Shown piece by piece: positions 1-10,816 of a stretch of DNA of 64,000 bases. The stretch covers positions 28,339-92,338 of the forward strand of contig MNCI01022121.1 in assembly GCA_015680685.1 (NCBI GenBank), read 5' to 3'. The position numbers and the translations under genes were made by a program. Position 1 is the stretch's first letter; every line of letters begins with the position of its first letter. The notes below the pieces were generated by a model. It searched no databases. It was not told where the DNA came from and saw nothing but the letters and a program-made list of their open reading frames with translations. The stretch comes from Gnetum montanum. Taxonomy: Eukaryota > Streptophyta > Gnetopsida > Gnetales > Gnetaceae.

Positions 1-650
1 CTCTAGCAATTTTTCTTCCCAAAAGTTAGAATATTTGTTAAGTGTTAATAGTAGGAGATAAAAAGTGTACGAATTTTTATTCAAGCATTGTTGTACCTGA
101 GCATTTTAGTGTGTGCGGCAATAAAGATGAGTTTTCTGATAAACCTTGCAGCACTTTGAAATAGATTAATTGTTTTCTTTAAGCATTTAATATTTTAAGC
201 AATTTTCCTTAATGTTTTAAGTAATTAATTAAGATAAATTAAATAGTAAACATAATTTCAACCACTTTGAGCATATGTGTAATGCTTAGTAATCCTAGTA
301 ACACTTAACGTTTCGTAACCTAGTAGCATTATACGTGTTCAAGATGTGTATGACAAGTGAGAATGAATGCTTATGTTAGGATTAGTTAAGTGTTAGCTAG
401 TTAAATTAATTTAGTAATTAATTATCTTATTTTTTATTTTTATTCTTAGGCGACTTAGAACATAAAAATGATAAAAATGATGAAAATCATATGCCTTAGT
501 TATGCTTAACCATACCCTTGTACTCACAAGTGTAACCAGGAAGAAAATGATTGCAAGACTTCATTCATCTCTTACACCATAGAAACCTAAAAGTCCTTAA
601 GATTCGTTTGTGATTTGCATAGTTGGGTGTAAGAGTACTGCTGCTCATCC
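1..650 (+). mobile_element. Partial LTR of Athila-like family LTR-A (copy 1)
   Basis: This is the R/U5 part of a long terminal repeat whose 5' side lies outside the window. It shares with the better copy at 26964-27871 the stretch with 'gtacgaat..ttattcaagcattg', the 'aataaagatgag' stretch, the AT-rich middle and the terminal 'gctcatc'. No primer-binding site or internal region follows, so it is either a solo LTR or one cut off from its element. The orientation comes from comparison with copies that have internal sequence attached. Confidence 0.75.
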
Positions 651-1300
651 GACTTGTTACAAAATGGATTCAACATTGGTTAAAAAAATGAATCATCCTT
701 TTTTCTCGTTTTCCTTTTCTTCTAGAACAGTACTTGTTTTTGGCTTTTGAGTTGAAAGATAATAAGGTACCATTTCTAGGCCTTTGCTGAATGGAAGTGT
801 GCTTTTCATCTCCCGAATTCTCACACTTCAGGTGTAACTTTTCCTCGTAAAACTATTATGATGCCTCAAAGTACACATCTTATAAGAACGCGAATCGATT
901 GCATTGAAATAATGCGGATTAGTGGATTATGGAGAAGAAAAGGGGGACCCATAGGCGCCTACGTTGAAAAATGGAAGAGTTGATCAGAGTAATACAGTTC
1001 AGCAACTTGCAAGAAAAAATGAAATCAGTTCATGATTTGCAACATCAACTGCTCCCAATTTTCAAATTCCCATCATATGACGAAAATCCACTTGGCTCTT
1101 TGCATCAAAGTCCGAACGATATCTTTGAAATTCTTTTCAATCCCATCACAAAGAGTCGCCACGGCCAGATTCATTCTGAGAATAACACACGTAATAGCTA
1201 AAAACAAAATCCAAGAAACGTGCTTCCACTTTTGACTCAAGGGCATAAAAAACGAAACTTTAACGCGAAATCGGTCGAGCACCGCAAAACAATTTGCACG
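651..1300. other. Single-copy-looking DNA upstream of the P450
   Basis: I see no gene or repeat shared with the rest of the window here. Short reading frames on both strands (for example minus 1073-1471) lack recognisable domains. The segment directly precedes the P450 start codon at 1301, so it may include the old promoter and 5' leader. I cannot point to a convincing TATA box. Confidence 0.3.
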
Positions 1301-1849
1301 ATGGATACCTACTGGTTCTGGACTTTGCTCGCCTCTTTCCTTTGTTGGATACTGATCATCCAATTTCTCTACCCAAAACATAATCCGAGGCCCAAAAAAT
1401 AGAAGCTCCCACCCAGTACCAGAGCATGGCCTGTAATGGGGCACCTGCACTTGCCATCCAAGCTCAATCACAGAGGTCTGCGGGAATTGTCGGAGAAATA
1501 CGGGTCCATATTTATGCTCAGACTGGGCCGGGTAAACATGATCGTGGTTTCAACTGCGGAGATGGCCAAAACGATAATGAAAACGCAGGATCATTTGTTC
1601 TGCGAAAGACCCAAAAACAGCGCCAGCGAGAACCTGGAATACAACAGCTCCGATATCGGCTTTTCTCCCTACGGAGACCGCTGGCGCCTTCTCAGAAAAA
1701 TGGCCAACACGCATCTACTGGGTTCCACGGCACTCAAATCCCTGATGCCCTTCATGGAGCGGCATGTCTGCAATGTTCTCGTGGACCCAATCTTGGAAGC
1801 TTCCAGGAATTCGGATAATCCGCAGGTCATTGTTTTCTCCGTCACATAA
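1301..1849 (+). pseudogene. Cytochrome P450 (CYP71 clan) first exon, with premature stop
   Basis: The ATG at 1301 opens a typical microsomal P450 N-terminus: a hydrophobic anchor at about residues 4-27 ('FWTLLASFLCWILIIQFLY'), then a basic and proline hinge ('KLPPSTRAWPVMGHLH'). Downstream are 'GFSPYGDRWRLLRKM', which matches the C-helix WxxxR motif that contacts the haem propionate, and 'HLFCERPKN'. An in-frame TAG at 1400-1402 (codon 34) interrupts the hinge, and the frame then continues unchanged to a TAA at 1847-1849. The enzyme family uses NADPH-P450 reductase at the ER to oxidise small lipophilic substrates. The wording resembles gymnosperm CYP750 or CYP76-type proteins, but the subfamily is a guess. 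With the second piece this covers about half of a P450. The I-helix AGxDT and haem-binding FxxGxRxCxG motifs are absent from the window. Confidence 0.82.
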
Positions 1850-2190
1850 AAAACATTTATTTATAATAAAATTTCAAAATCGAGTTACGATCGACATGGG
1901 GGATGGCATAGACAGCCGGGAAGCTTGAACTTACAGCGAATGTTAGTTTCTGAACTGGATACCAGTCTGGTTACCATGCTCTTTTGTTTTGTTCCTCAAT
2001 TTTTCTGAATTTTTAAATGAAAACGATGTTACTCTGTTGCTCTGATTGGTTGAACTTTTGAAATGGGTACCTATCTTGTTACCCTGGTCTACTCAAAAGA
2101 TCTATTTCACACGGCTTAATATATAAAATAAGCTAAATTTTCTGGCATTTATGAAGGTTACGGTAAATCTGAATCAGATTCTGATAAAAA
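1850..2190 (+). other. P450 interior lost or intron-like segment
   Basis: A P450 should have roughly 50-70 residues here, between the D/E-helix region and the 'GDFLPWL' segment. All three forward frames are stop-rich, and I find only weak resemblance around 1895-1960. It may be an intron, an insertion or a diverged exon. I could not assign splice sites. Confidence 0.3.
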
Positions 2191-2533
2191 TGGCTACGGT
2201 GCTTGCTTTCTGCGCTTGTGTTGAGGAACGAGGACTGGGAAGGGGCGACCGGTCTGAAGGAACTGGCCCATGAGTACTCATATTGGCTGGCCATTCCTTA
2301 TATTGGGGATTTTCTGCCATGGTTGACTTGGTTGGGCCCCATGGGNCTGGTTGGGCCGCATGGGCCTCCGTAGACACCAGAAATTGGCGGCCAAGAAGGC
2401 GGATATGTTGTATGAGCATGTTATCAGAGATCATGCTGCCAAGCGTGGAGAAAAGAAGAGGCCGGATTTTGTAGATGCATTGCTGGATTACGACGACCAG
2501 ATCGGCAGAAACGGCAGGAAAGCTCTCATCATT
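2191..2533 (+). pseudogene. Cytochrome P450 second piece (F-G to pre-I-helix region)
   Basis: Frame 1 reads 'GLKELAHEYSYWLAIPYIGD' and then 'FLPWLTWLG', the conserved IxDxxPWLxWLD block of CYP71-clan enzymes. After a 19-bp duplication at 2330-2367 the frame moves, and continues with 'HQKLAAKKADMLYEHVIRDH', 'PDFVDALLDYDDQIGR' and 'KALII', the lead-in to the I helix. A canonical donor GTAAGT follows at 2534-2539, so 2533 is probably a true exon end. The next exon, with the oxygen-binding and haem motifs, is not found downstream. Together with the piece at 1301-1849 this is a truncated pseudogene, or a gene whose remaining exons lie across a very large intron or a misassembly. Confidence 0.75.
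2330..2367 (+). repeat. 19-bp direct duplication containing an N
   Basis: Bases 2330-2348 and 2349-2367 are the same 19-mer (ggttgggcc-c/g-catgggNct), with one mismatch, and an undetermined base at 2346. The duplication adds 19 bases, which shifts the P450 frame by one. The reading frame is continuous across the site if only one copy is counted. This looks like an unmerged overlap at a contig join rather than a biological duplication. Confidence 0.75.
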
Positions 2534-3960
2534 GTAAGTTTCTGTTTGAACTCCCATTATAAAATATTTTGAACTTTTATTCTGGAGGTACGTCTGGTTG
2601 ACAGCCTACCTCATCCAATTCGATCTTTGAAGCAGAAAACAATGAGACAACCAAAGGAAATCTTCTTTATTCCAAAATGTCCTAATCTTTGAATTAGTGG
2701 GCAATTTTTAAATTAAGTTAGCAGATACCTATGGGATGATGCCCAAATCAGGTTAACGTTTAACCGATGTGTCAAGAAACAATAATTTTACTTAACACAC
2801 TGATCATTCACTTAATTAAGCAGTGTTTCAGCCAAACAAAACCTTAATGAAGATTTAGAAAAAGACAGAATAGAAAACCCAAGGGGAATTTATAATAGTG
2901 CAATCTTATTTTCACCTTGCCTTACCTAGACATTTGAAAAAGGGAAAAAAACTATGTGTCTATTAATGCATGCCTAAGAAATAAATCTTTAGTTTGAAGT
3001 TTGAAATCAGACTATTGTCTTGTTTGTTACCAAAAGGTACAACAATATTTGATTCACACCTGCTGGAGCAAATTTTGGAAGGTGACAAGATTGGGGAAAG
3101 ATGCTCCCTGGAGCGAGGTTACAAGAGTTGAAAAGGAATTCAGTTTCATTTCTTCTGCACGAAATATAAGCCTCATTTCTGTCTTCTATGGTGGCTGCGA
3201 TACAAATCAAAGAACTTTATACATCTCAAACAAAATAAAATTTAGTACACATAATACATACATTTCAAAACATAATAAATTCCAGTGCGCATAATTGAAG
3301 ATTCTGTTGTCTTCTCATTTTAAGAAGAGCCGTCTATTCCTTTCTATCATTACTGTGTACCAGACACAACAAGGTAATGAATCCCAAACCTTGGGTTTCA
3401 GTGTAGAGAAACCAGAGTTGCCCCAGTTTCAGAAACGGGGAAAAAAACAAACACACCAAAACAAAAATCTTATATTATAATTGCAGATGGTCTTTCTCTT
3501 TGTGCTTGAGCCTCAAACTGCTGCGACGCATCTCCGATAAATTTATACTTTTAGAACAGATGATCAATGGTCTTCGGTTTTCCCCTGCGATGAAGAAAAT
3601 CTTTGGGAGGAAGACTATTGATAACTTTTGTATCATGAAAAGTTTAGTTTACGGTGTCACTCTTGTATTTACTTATAATTTGGTAGCATAGGAGGGCAGG
3701 CTTTTGCAACTGAGCATGATCTTCGTCCACGATAATACCATAGACTTGACTGCACACTAACGTTTGAAATAAACCCGTTTTAATTTTTTAAAGATTTTTT
3801 GAATAGGCGAGGGATTTAAAATAGGTGGTGTAGTAATAAAAGATTAATTATTACCGAGGTATTTTGCATTCATGACTTCGATCCATAGTTGCACATTAAG
3901 TCATGGAGAGAAAAAAATATGGAAAACTTAGATTACCGGATGAAACTCTACGAAATGTCC
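2534..3960. other. Unassigned AT-rich DNA downstream of the P450 fragment
   Basis: It begins as a plausible intron with donor GTAAGT. No later P450 exon can be found on either strand up to 3960, and no other gene is recognised. Small reading frames such as plus 3001-3294 and 3500-3691 have no family features. It may be intron sequence or decayed repeats. Confidence 0.35.
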
Positions 3961-4066
3961 TCATAAATAACTGTTTGTGAAAGGAAGAAACCAAATACGG
4001 GGAACTATCGTCGTCATAAATAACTGTTTGTGAAACGAAGAAACGCAATATGGGGAACTACCATCC
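3961..4066. repeat. Two-copy 53-bp tandem repeat
   Basis: 'tcataaataactgtttgtga' starts at 3961 and again at 4014, and the two 53-bp units ending in 'ggggaacta' align through most of their length with a handful of substitutions. No function is evident. It sits directly upstream of the solo LTR. Confidence 0.8.
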
Positions 4067-4129
4067 CCTAAGACCAACTGACCTAGTACAAGAGAGAGTG
4101 GCAAAAATTTGGATGAGGCAGATAGTGGT

Positions 4130-5059
4130 TGATGAGTGGTCAAGGTACCCTTGCGCCCAACCACAGGAATCACGAAGTGTTCATGCGTAATTTGGTCAAA
4201 TTTTGTTGACTCTATAGTTTTCGGTACAGTAGTCTTCTAGGAAGGGAACCTTGCCCTAATGGTCATTCATTGTCTTCCCAATTACACTTGTGATGTATAT
4301 GGTATGGTTAAGTGTAATCGAGGCATATGGTTTTTATTATTTTGTATTTTATGTTCTTTGGTAATTAAGAAAGAGATGAAGTAATTTAATAACTAATTTA
4401 ATTTAACTAACTAATCTTTAACTAGGCGTAACATAAGCATTTGGTCCCACTTTCTATACATGTCCTGAACCAACCTATTCACTATTGGGTATCAAGTGTT
4501 ATGCTACTGGACGCACCAAGCAATAACGCTAGTGGGATTACCAAGCGAATACATGTTTATATTGAAAGCGATCATACTTATGTATTTAATCTATTTAGCT
4601 TAATCAATTAATTAATCACTTAAGGTCTAATTTAGCTTATTAATGGCATAATTAATGAAGACAATAAATGCATAAATAAATCATTAATCGATTTTAAGTG
4701 CTACAAGGTTTGATCAAAAGGCTCATCTTTTTTGTCGTACACACTGGTGTGGTTTAGGTACAATGAATAAATATCCGTACACTTTATGACTCCTGCTGTG
4801 GCCACTCAGAGAAGTATTCTAATGTTCGAATAGACAAACTGCAAGAGCTCTGCTACTACTATGACTTCAATGCTCCATAAACATGGCTGAGAGCTCATAT
4901 TTATAGTTTTTGTTATAGTATTGCATCGATGAAGCCCCATAGATGTAGCACATGTTATGTTGACGCAGCCTCGTCAACGGGGCAACACGATGTAAACAAG
5001 CCCTGTCAACAAGGCCACGTCAATGAGGGCCTATGAACGTGACACTTTGATACTCATCA
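4130..5059 (-). mobile_element. Solo LTR-A (copy 2), essentially full length
   Basis: On the plus strand it starts 'tgatgagtgg' at 4130 and ends 'actcatca' at 5059, giving matching inverted termini on a repeat of about 930 bp. A TATA-like box ('ctataaatatg' on the minus strand) lies at about 4896-4906. U3 to its right has several GTCAACGRGGCC-like motifs (4925-5030). No element body is attached. The adjacent five bases (gtggt on the left, acact on the right) are not a recognisable target duplication. Confidence 0.8.
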
Positions 5060-5239
5060 ACACTCGATAATAAACAAAGAGACTTCCATTTAGTGACTCC
5101 ACTCAAATTTAAGAAGGGAAGCTTCTATGCAGAGATTCCTATTGAAAAGGTTGCTTGAATGCATGGGTCATTCCCAAGGCTGCAAGATATGAATCAACTG
5201 ATGAATATCCATTTTGAACTTTGATGCTTGAGACTTAAG

Positions 5240-6300
5240 CTAGAAATGAACAAGGTGGAAGATCTGCAATTTCTCCATCATTGTTAGATGACACATATTG
5301 GAATAATTAATCTTTTGAAAGATAACATTACATCTATGCTTCCAAATATAATATAGAATAATAGGCCTAATAACTTTCCACAAAAATTTAAAATTAGTAG
5401 AAGTGGTGGCCAAAAAACCAAATATAACATCATCTTGAGATAGCCTACAAAATGGAATAACTTTGGAAGACCATGCCCACGTGCTGTGCGAAGGAGCAAT
5501 GACAAAACACATGAACAAAATCCTCTTTACCACCATAGAGAGGGCAAGTAGGATTGTGAATTCCAAGATATTTGAGATGTTTGTTGATAGGTAAACCTTG
5601 GTGAAGGAGACACCAGCGGAACTGCTTAATTTTATTTAGAGTTAGTAATTTTCAAATATGTTGGAAGGGGGTGATCCAGAATTGTTCCAACCCTTGTTTG
5701 TGTTAAGACTTATTACATCATTGAATGATACTTGATGATTCATGCAAAATTTGGAAGGGGACATGTGGCTTGTAAGGTAGAAATTTCTACCCATTAATCC
5801 ATTGGAGGCCATGAAAAGTGCTTTGCATCAAAACGTCTAGCTGCAAATGGAAATGAATGAAGGTATAAACATGAGCTAAGCAATGGTGCATTACTTTAGA
5901 TACCCCATACAGATTATTAAACTCATCCCCAAAAATCCATTGATTAGCAAGTTGAAGACAACTAAGAGAAATAACTCCTTTCTGATACCAAGAGGTAGCA
6001 ACCTTAGCGTTTGTAATGGCAAGCGGAATGGGTGACAAAGATAACCACCAGGGACACAACTTAGAGAGAAGAGTAGGGTTGATCTTGACATTAGTCCAAT
6101 CTATATAGCAATGTAGAATTTGCCAAGCTCTCTGAATGCTTTTGAAAACATAAGATCCAGGAATAATGATAGTGTAGGGGAAAAGGATCTAGTTAACAAA
6201 GTGGATTCCTTCCTAGAAGGGGTTACTGAAGCCTTAATTGGAGGAGAGTCCCAATAATGTTCAAGGCATCTAGATGTTGAACCAACCACTTAGCAACTAA
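5240..6300 (-). pseudogene. LINE ORF2 C-terminal part with zf-RVT-like domain
   Basis: Minus-strand reading gives 'KQFRWCLLHQGLPINKHL', 'YLGIHNPTCPLYGG' and 'DFVHVFCHC' (about 5480-5640), which match the zf-RVT signature (W..LPT..RL...GI...CPxCG..ED..H.F..C). Frames 6289-6101, 6059-5787 and 5566-5240 are fragments of the linker and tail. This domain follows the RT in plant LINEs and is thought to help nucleic-acid binding. Confidence 0.75.
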
Positions 6301-6599
6301 GGTAATCCCCTGCTTGAAAGAGTTCAAAAGACCTAAGCTATCCTTATTCTTAGAAAATGTAACAATATTCCAAGAGACACGATGGAAGCCTTTCTAAGAA
6401 TCTTNCACGTTTAGTCATCCATTTTTCAAGTTTCTTTTGAATTGGAAAAATAACATGCTCCCAGAGAACAGAGGTAGAACTTCTAAAATGAAAGGGAATT
6501 CTTAAAATCTTAATGATATCTTAATCTTGAAGAAGCTTCCAATTGTAGTTGGTTAGATGATTGTAATTATTGGTAAGGTTATAAACAAAATATTTTTTC

Positions 6600-7753
6600 T
6601 AATTAATAGTGGAACCTAAGAATGAGCAATATTACTTCACCCAGGATAAGAGCCGGTGCAAATTAGCAGTAGTGTTTTGAACAAGAAAAAAGGAGTCATC
6701 AGCAGAATGCAGGTTAAGAAGTTGATGTTGAGGTGAAGAGAGAAGGACCTTGATGAGAACTTCATTTTGAATATCATAGTTTAACTGATAACAAAGAAAG
6801 TTGGCTGTGATGAAGAATAGGTAAGGGGCAAGTGGACATCATTGTTGCACTAACCTATGAATAGGAAAGGGATAGGTGATACCAAAGGTAGTGGCTATTC
6901 TCGCAATAGCATCCAAGAATAAGCATTTTACCATATATAAGAACTTAGGGCCAAAACCAAGTTTAGTCATGGTTTGCAAAATAAAGTCCCACTTTATGTT
7001 GTCGTAGGCCTTAGCATAGTAAAGCTTCATTAGGAGTATATCTTGATCATCATCCTTTGCCCACTTGAGACCTTCCCATGAAACAATCACATTGTTTAAA
7101 ATATATCTACCAGGAACAAATCTTGTTTTCTAGGGAGATATAATTTGGCAAAGAATTTTCTTCAGATGTAAGGCTAAGTATTTGGTCCAAATTTTATACA
7201 CCACATTAAGAAGAGTTATGGGATGTCAATTAGAGATATAGGTAGGATCCCCAAACTTAGGAAGGAGAGGAATAATCCCTTCATTTAAATTGGGCCCAAG
7301 GGAACTAGTAAAGATAGCCTCTTTGATAACATGGAGAAGATCATTTCTCACTATATGTTAATGAGTTTGAAAAATTTCAATAAGAAAACCATCATCATTG
7401 GGAGCCTTCCCATGACTCAACTTGGAACAAGTCACTTGAAGCTCCTCCTTGGTAATATCAGCTTCTAAACTTTGCGACATAGTAGAATTGATAAGGCTAC
7501 TATAATTGAGGGTAGTAGCCTCAAAAAATGAGAGATCCATAGGGGTAGTAGCAAATGAGGTTTCATAATGCTTCTTAGGAAATGAGAGGATACTATTATG
7601 GTCAATGATGGTGGTGCCATCATTGGAGATTTTGTCTAAACAATGCAAAGGAGAAGAGTTATTTAGATACTTGGAAATTTTCTTACAGTGTTCATCTTGA
7701 ATATTTAACCAAGTGAGTATACTTTTAGTTAAGGTGCTTTGTGTTCTATACAC
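6600..7753 (-). pseudogene. LINE ORF2 reverse transcriptase domain
   Basis: Minus frame 7753-7358 carries the region leading into RT ('SLEADITKEELQVTCSKLSH', then 'GKAPNDDGF', the GKAPGPDG motif). Frame 7090-6839 carries 'YYAKAYDNIKWDFILQTMTK' and 'LGFGP', the fingers/palm region with DxxKAYD. The catalytic [FY]xDD motif survives as 'HSADDSF', with ADD at 6695-6703. A full RT should be about 270 residues without breaks. Here it is in at least three frames with stops, so it is inactive. Confidence 0.85.
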
Positions 7754-7966
7754 TTTCCATTGTTGGAAGGCTAATTGGGCTCTAGCTAACTCCTCATGAA
7801 CATGAGTGTTGAAAGAATCTTAAGCTAATCTATTAGTTAAATGTTCAATAGTAAGGTGAATGCTATTGTACTCTTGTTTCACTTGAGAAACCATTGCCTG
7901 ACTATAAGAACGACCAAAGTTTTGCACTTTACAAGAAGCACAATGCCACCATTGAATCCAACCCAC

Positions 7967-8710
7967 CTAATCTAAGGGCCTAGGTTTAGCATTGCAAAGG
8001 TTTGAGAGAAGAAGTGGGATCAAAGGGGAAGAGAAGCAATTATTATGTAGTCGGAAGAGATGGATGTTATGTTTATGATTGTTGCCATGAATTTGGATAG
8101 ATATAAAGATAGGAAGATGGTTTGATAAGGTGGTGTGTTGATGAACCATAGTAGTAGAGAAGGCTTTCCAAAGAGAAAGGATGGAGAAATAGAGTCTGTC
8201 TAACCATCTGTAAATGTAAGCTTGCCCAAGATGAAGATTGATCCAAGTAAATCTATGAAGAGGATTACTAGCAGAGGCATCCACCTGCTCAAAGAGGTAG
8301 AACTTTTTCTTAAAGGCTGACCAAGTCTGATACTTAGAATTTGGCAGTTGAAAAAACATCATCGAAGCTTATCTTGATTGTGTTCTATCATATTAAAATC
8401 TCCTCCAAAAATCCAAGGTAGTGAGAAAAGAGAATTGGCTAGTTCTAGCCATAGAAGAGCACATTTTGTAGAGTCATTAGGGGCATAAATCGAGTAGATA
8501 TCAAAAGGGCTGTGTGAGGAAGAGAAGGTAGTCCAAGAAACTCTATGGCTAGAATCGAAACCACTTTGAATGATTTTATCTTTCTAGTAAGTTGAGAAGA
8601 TAATAGCAGCTCCCACTTTCCCACTTACATAGGACATAGCAAGAATTGATGGGTGAGGGAGAAACCAATGGGTTGAAAAAAATAAATGGTTTGCTAAAAT
8701 CTTAAGGAAT
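7967..8710 (-). pseudogene. LINE ORF2 apurinic/apyrimidinic-type endonuclease domain
   Basis: The minus strand shows 'SGKVGAAIIFS', 'IYSIYAPNDS' and then 'LPWIFGGDFNMIEHNQDK' (about 8356-8410), the classic WxxGGDFN block of LINE endonucleases. The frame 8362-7967 continues with 'HRFTWINLHLGQAYIYRWLD', matching the TWxNxR..xxxRLDRxxxS end of the domain. The protein would nick target DNA to prime reverse transcription. The N-terminal part of the domain is missing because the element is broken at about 8724. Frame breaks lie between the blocks. Confidence 0.82.
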
Positions 8711-8723
8711 TTAAGATCAATTA

Positions 8724-9440
8724 TCTGGACAATCAAAAGCATAATGTCCTTGCCTTTTGCAATTGTAACAACTTACAGATTTCCTTTTTCCTGAAAACTT
8801 GCATTTTCGAGCAAAGAATCTTCTCTTAGATCTTCTTTTTGGCAATTGTACCTGAGGTGGAGGTCTGCCTGTTCTTCTTTTGAAGAGAGGTCGTCTGTGA
8901 GGTCAACCATGTCTTTTCTGAGGAGCTTTGGAAGGAGGTCCAAATGAATCTATTCCATCTAGATTATAACACACTTCTGCATTAGGTAATAACTTTTGCA
9001 AAGAGACATTATAACAAGCAAACTGTAACTCTTGACGAACCATATGCACAATATATGTAAAATATGTTAGTCCAATATCAATATCCTTTTCTAAAGCTTT
9101 ATATAGAACCATTTGTCCTAATTTAGCTAGAAGACTGCCAAGATATAAATAATTTATCATTTGATCTCTATGAAGTGCTAACCTATAGACTTCATTTCCA
9201 TACTCGGCACTAAATTGCTCAAAATATCTTAAATCTGTTAACTTTCTCTAACTTAATAATAACTTATCCTTAAATCTTAATTTTGACGATAGATCAACTG
9301 TAGATTCAGTAACTAATGTGACAAACACACCATGCAAACCTATTTGAATAACTTGCTCCTGTTGTTCTGTAGTAGCACTTTCCCACCAATGCCTTATTTT
9401 ACCAGCAGCTCCGGTAAATGAACTGATAATGATTACCAAG
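8724..9440 (-). pseudogene. Coat/gag-like protein fragment with zinc knuckle, copy 1 (possible endogenous caulimovirid)
   Basis: On the minus strand this reads from a 'GAAGKIRHWWES' segment through 'YLGSLLAKLGQMVLYKALEK' to a strongly basic stretch and a CX2CX4HX4C knuckle ('SVSCYNCKRQGHYAFDCP', about 8727-8780). The order of helical core, basic tract and single CCHC knuckle fits coat proteins of Caulimoviridae (plant pararetroviruses), including gymnosperm endogenous ones. A gag of an unusual LTR element is the alternative. No polymerase, movement protein or protease of the same origin is nearby. The frame is nearly open apart from stops near 8904 and 9250. It fuses into LINE sequence at about 8724. 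Confidence 0.45.
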
Positions 9441-10221
9441 CATCGTCTCAGAACAATCGTCTGGATCTTCCACTGGTTCTAATTCAGGATTAGATTCAAA
9501 AAATGCCTTTACTTGGGAATGACTTTTAGATTGATTCTCTGGACAATCAAAAGCATAATGTCCTTGCCTTTTGCAATTGTAACAACTTACAGATTTCCTT
9601 TTTCCTGAAAACTTGCGTTTTCAAGCAAATAATCTTCTCTTAGATCTTCTTTTTGGCAATTGTACCCGAGGAGGAGGTCTGCCTGTTCTTCTTTTGAAGA
9701 GAGGTCATCTGTGAGGTCAACCATGTCTTTTCTGAGGAGCTTTGGGAGGAGGTCCAAATGAATCTATTCCATCTAGATTATAACACACTTCTACACTAGG
9801 TAATAACTTTTGCAAAGAGACATTATAACAAGCAAACTGTAACTCTTGACGACCATATGCACAATATCGGTAAAATATGTTAGTCCGATATCAATATCCT
9901 TTTCTAAAGCTTTATATAGAACCATTTGTCCTAATTTAGCTAGAAGACTGCCAAGATATAAATAATTTATCATCTGATCTCTATGAAGTGCTAACCTATA
10001 GACTTCATTTCCATACTCAGCACTAAATTGCTCAAAATATCTTAAATCTATTAACTTTCTCTAACTCAATAACTTATCCTTAAATCTTAATTTTGACGAT
10101 AGATCAACTGTAAATTCAGTAACTAATGTGACAAACACACCATGCAGACCTATTTGAATAACTTGCTCTTGTTGTTCTGTAGTAGCACTTTCCCACCAAT
10201 GCTTGATTTTACCAGCAGCTC
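8727..10221. repeat. 814-bp tandem duplication of the coat/gag-like segment
   Basis: Two head-to-tail copies match base for base over most of about 690 bp ('ggacaatcaaaagcataatg' at 8727 and 9541; 'accagcagctc..ggtaaa' near 9400 and 10213). The differences are scattered substitutions and small indels. The duplication happened after or during capture of the fragment, and well before most decay of the older LINE. Confidence 0.85.
9430..10221 (-). pseudogene. Coat/gag-like protein fragment, copy 2, upstream part of the tandem duplication
   Basis: This is a near-identical second copy of the neighbouring fragment at an offset of 814 bp (8727 aligns with 9541). It continues past the knuckle into an acidic tail ('HSQVKAFFESNPELEPVEDP') that copy 1 lacks, and at about 9430-9440 it runs straight into the start of copy 1. 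Its own N-terminal side is cut at 10221/10222 by a truncated LTR-A. A one-base loss near 9851 shifts the frame relative to copy 1. Family assignment is as uncertain as for copy 1. Confidence 0.45.
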
Positions 10222-10816
10222 TGGTAAACCCACATATCCACTGTTGGTTACCAAGCACTACACTATAGGGTGCACTAAGCAATAACGCTATTGGGATTAC
10301 CAAGAAAATATATGTTACGCTTGAAGCAGTCATGCTTATGTATTTAATCTATCTAGCTTATCTCACTTAATTAAATTAATTATTGGAAAACATTAAATAA
10401 TTAATTAAAAGCATTACATGCATAAATAAATATCTAAACTATCCAGAATGCTACAAGGTTTGTTAAGAAGCTCGTCTTTATTCTCATACACATGGTTGTG
10501 CTCAAGTACAACAATGCTCAAATAAAGATTCGTACACTCAATGACTCCTGCTGCGGGCACTCAGGAGAAATATTCTAACTTTCAAATGTAAAAACTACAA
10601 GAGTTTTGCTACTACTATGAATGTGATGCCCATAAACATGGTTGGGAGCTTGTATTTATTGTTTTTGCTATAGTACTGCATCAACAAGGCATTGTTAATG
10701 TAGCAAACACTACATTAACGTGGCCTTGTTGACAAGGCAACACCATGTAAATGGGGCCTCATCGATAAGGCCATGTCAATGGGGGCCCATTGAGGTAGCA
10801 CAATAATGCTTCATCA
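10222..10816 (-). mobile_element. Truncated LTR-A (copy 3)
   Basis: The minus-strand LTR start is intact (plus-strand '..gcttcatca' ending at 10816), with a TATA-like region near 10655 and GTCAACRAGGCC-like motifs at 10685-10800. Its U5 third (about 300 bp) is missing. The left edge abuts the coat/gag-like fragment at 10221/10222, and the right edge abuts LINE ORF1 sequence. Confidence 0.78.

Larger units (their letters stand above)
5210..8723 (-). mobile_element. LINE (non-LTR retrotransposon) ORF2 region, decayed
   Basis: Read on the minus strand, this holds endonuclease, reverse transcriptase and C-terminal zinc-binding parts of a plant L1-type ORF2 in the right order, in many frames with stops. 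It is bounded on the right by the duplicated coat/gag-like block and on the left by the solo LTR-A. No poly(A) tail is visible at the left end, so the 3' end may be lost. An undetermined base lies at 6405. Confidence 0.85.

Noticed and set aside
1073-1471. Minus-strand ORF of 132 residues overlapping the P450 start
   Set aside because: It is antisense to the P450 leader and N-terminus and shows no domain; it is a shadow of the real frame.
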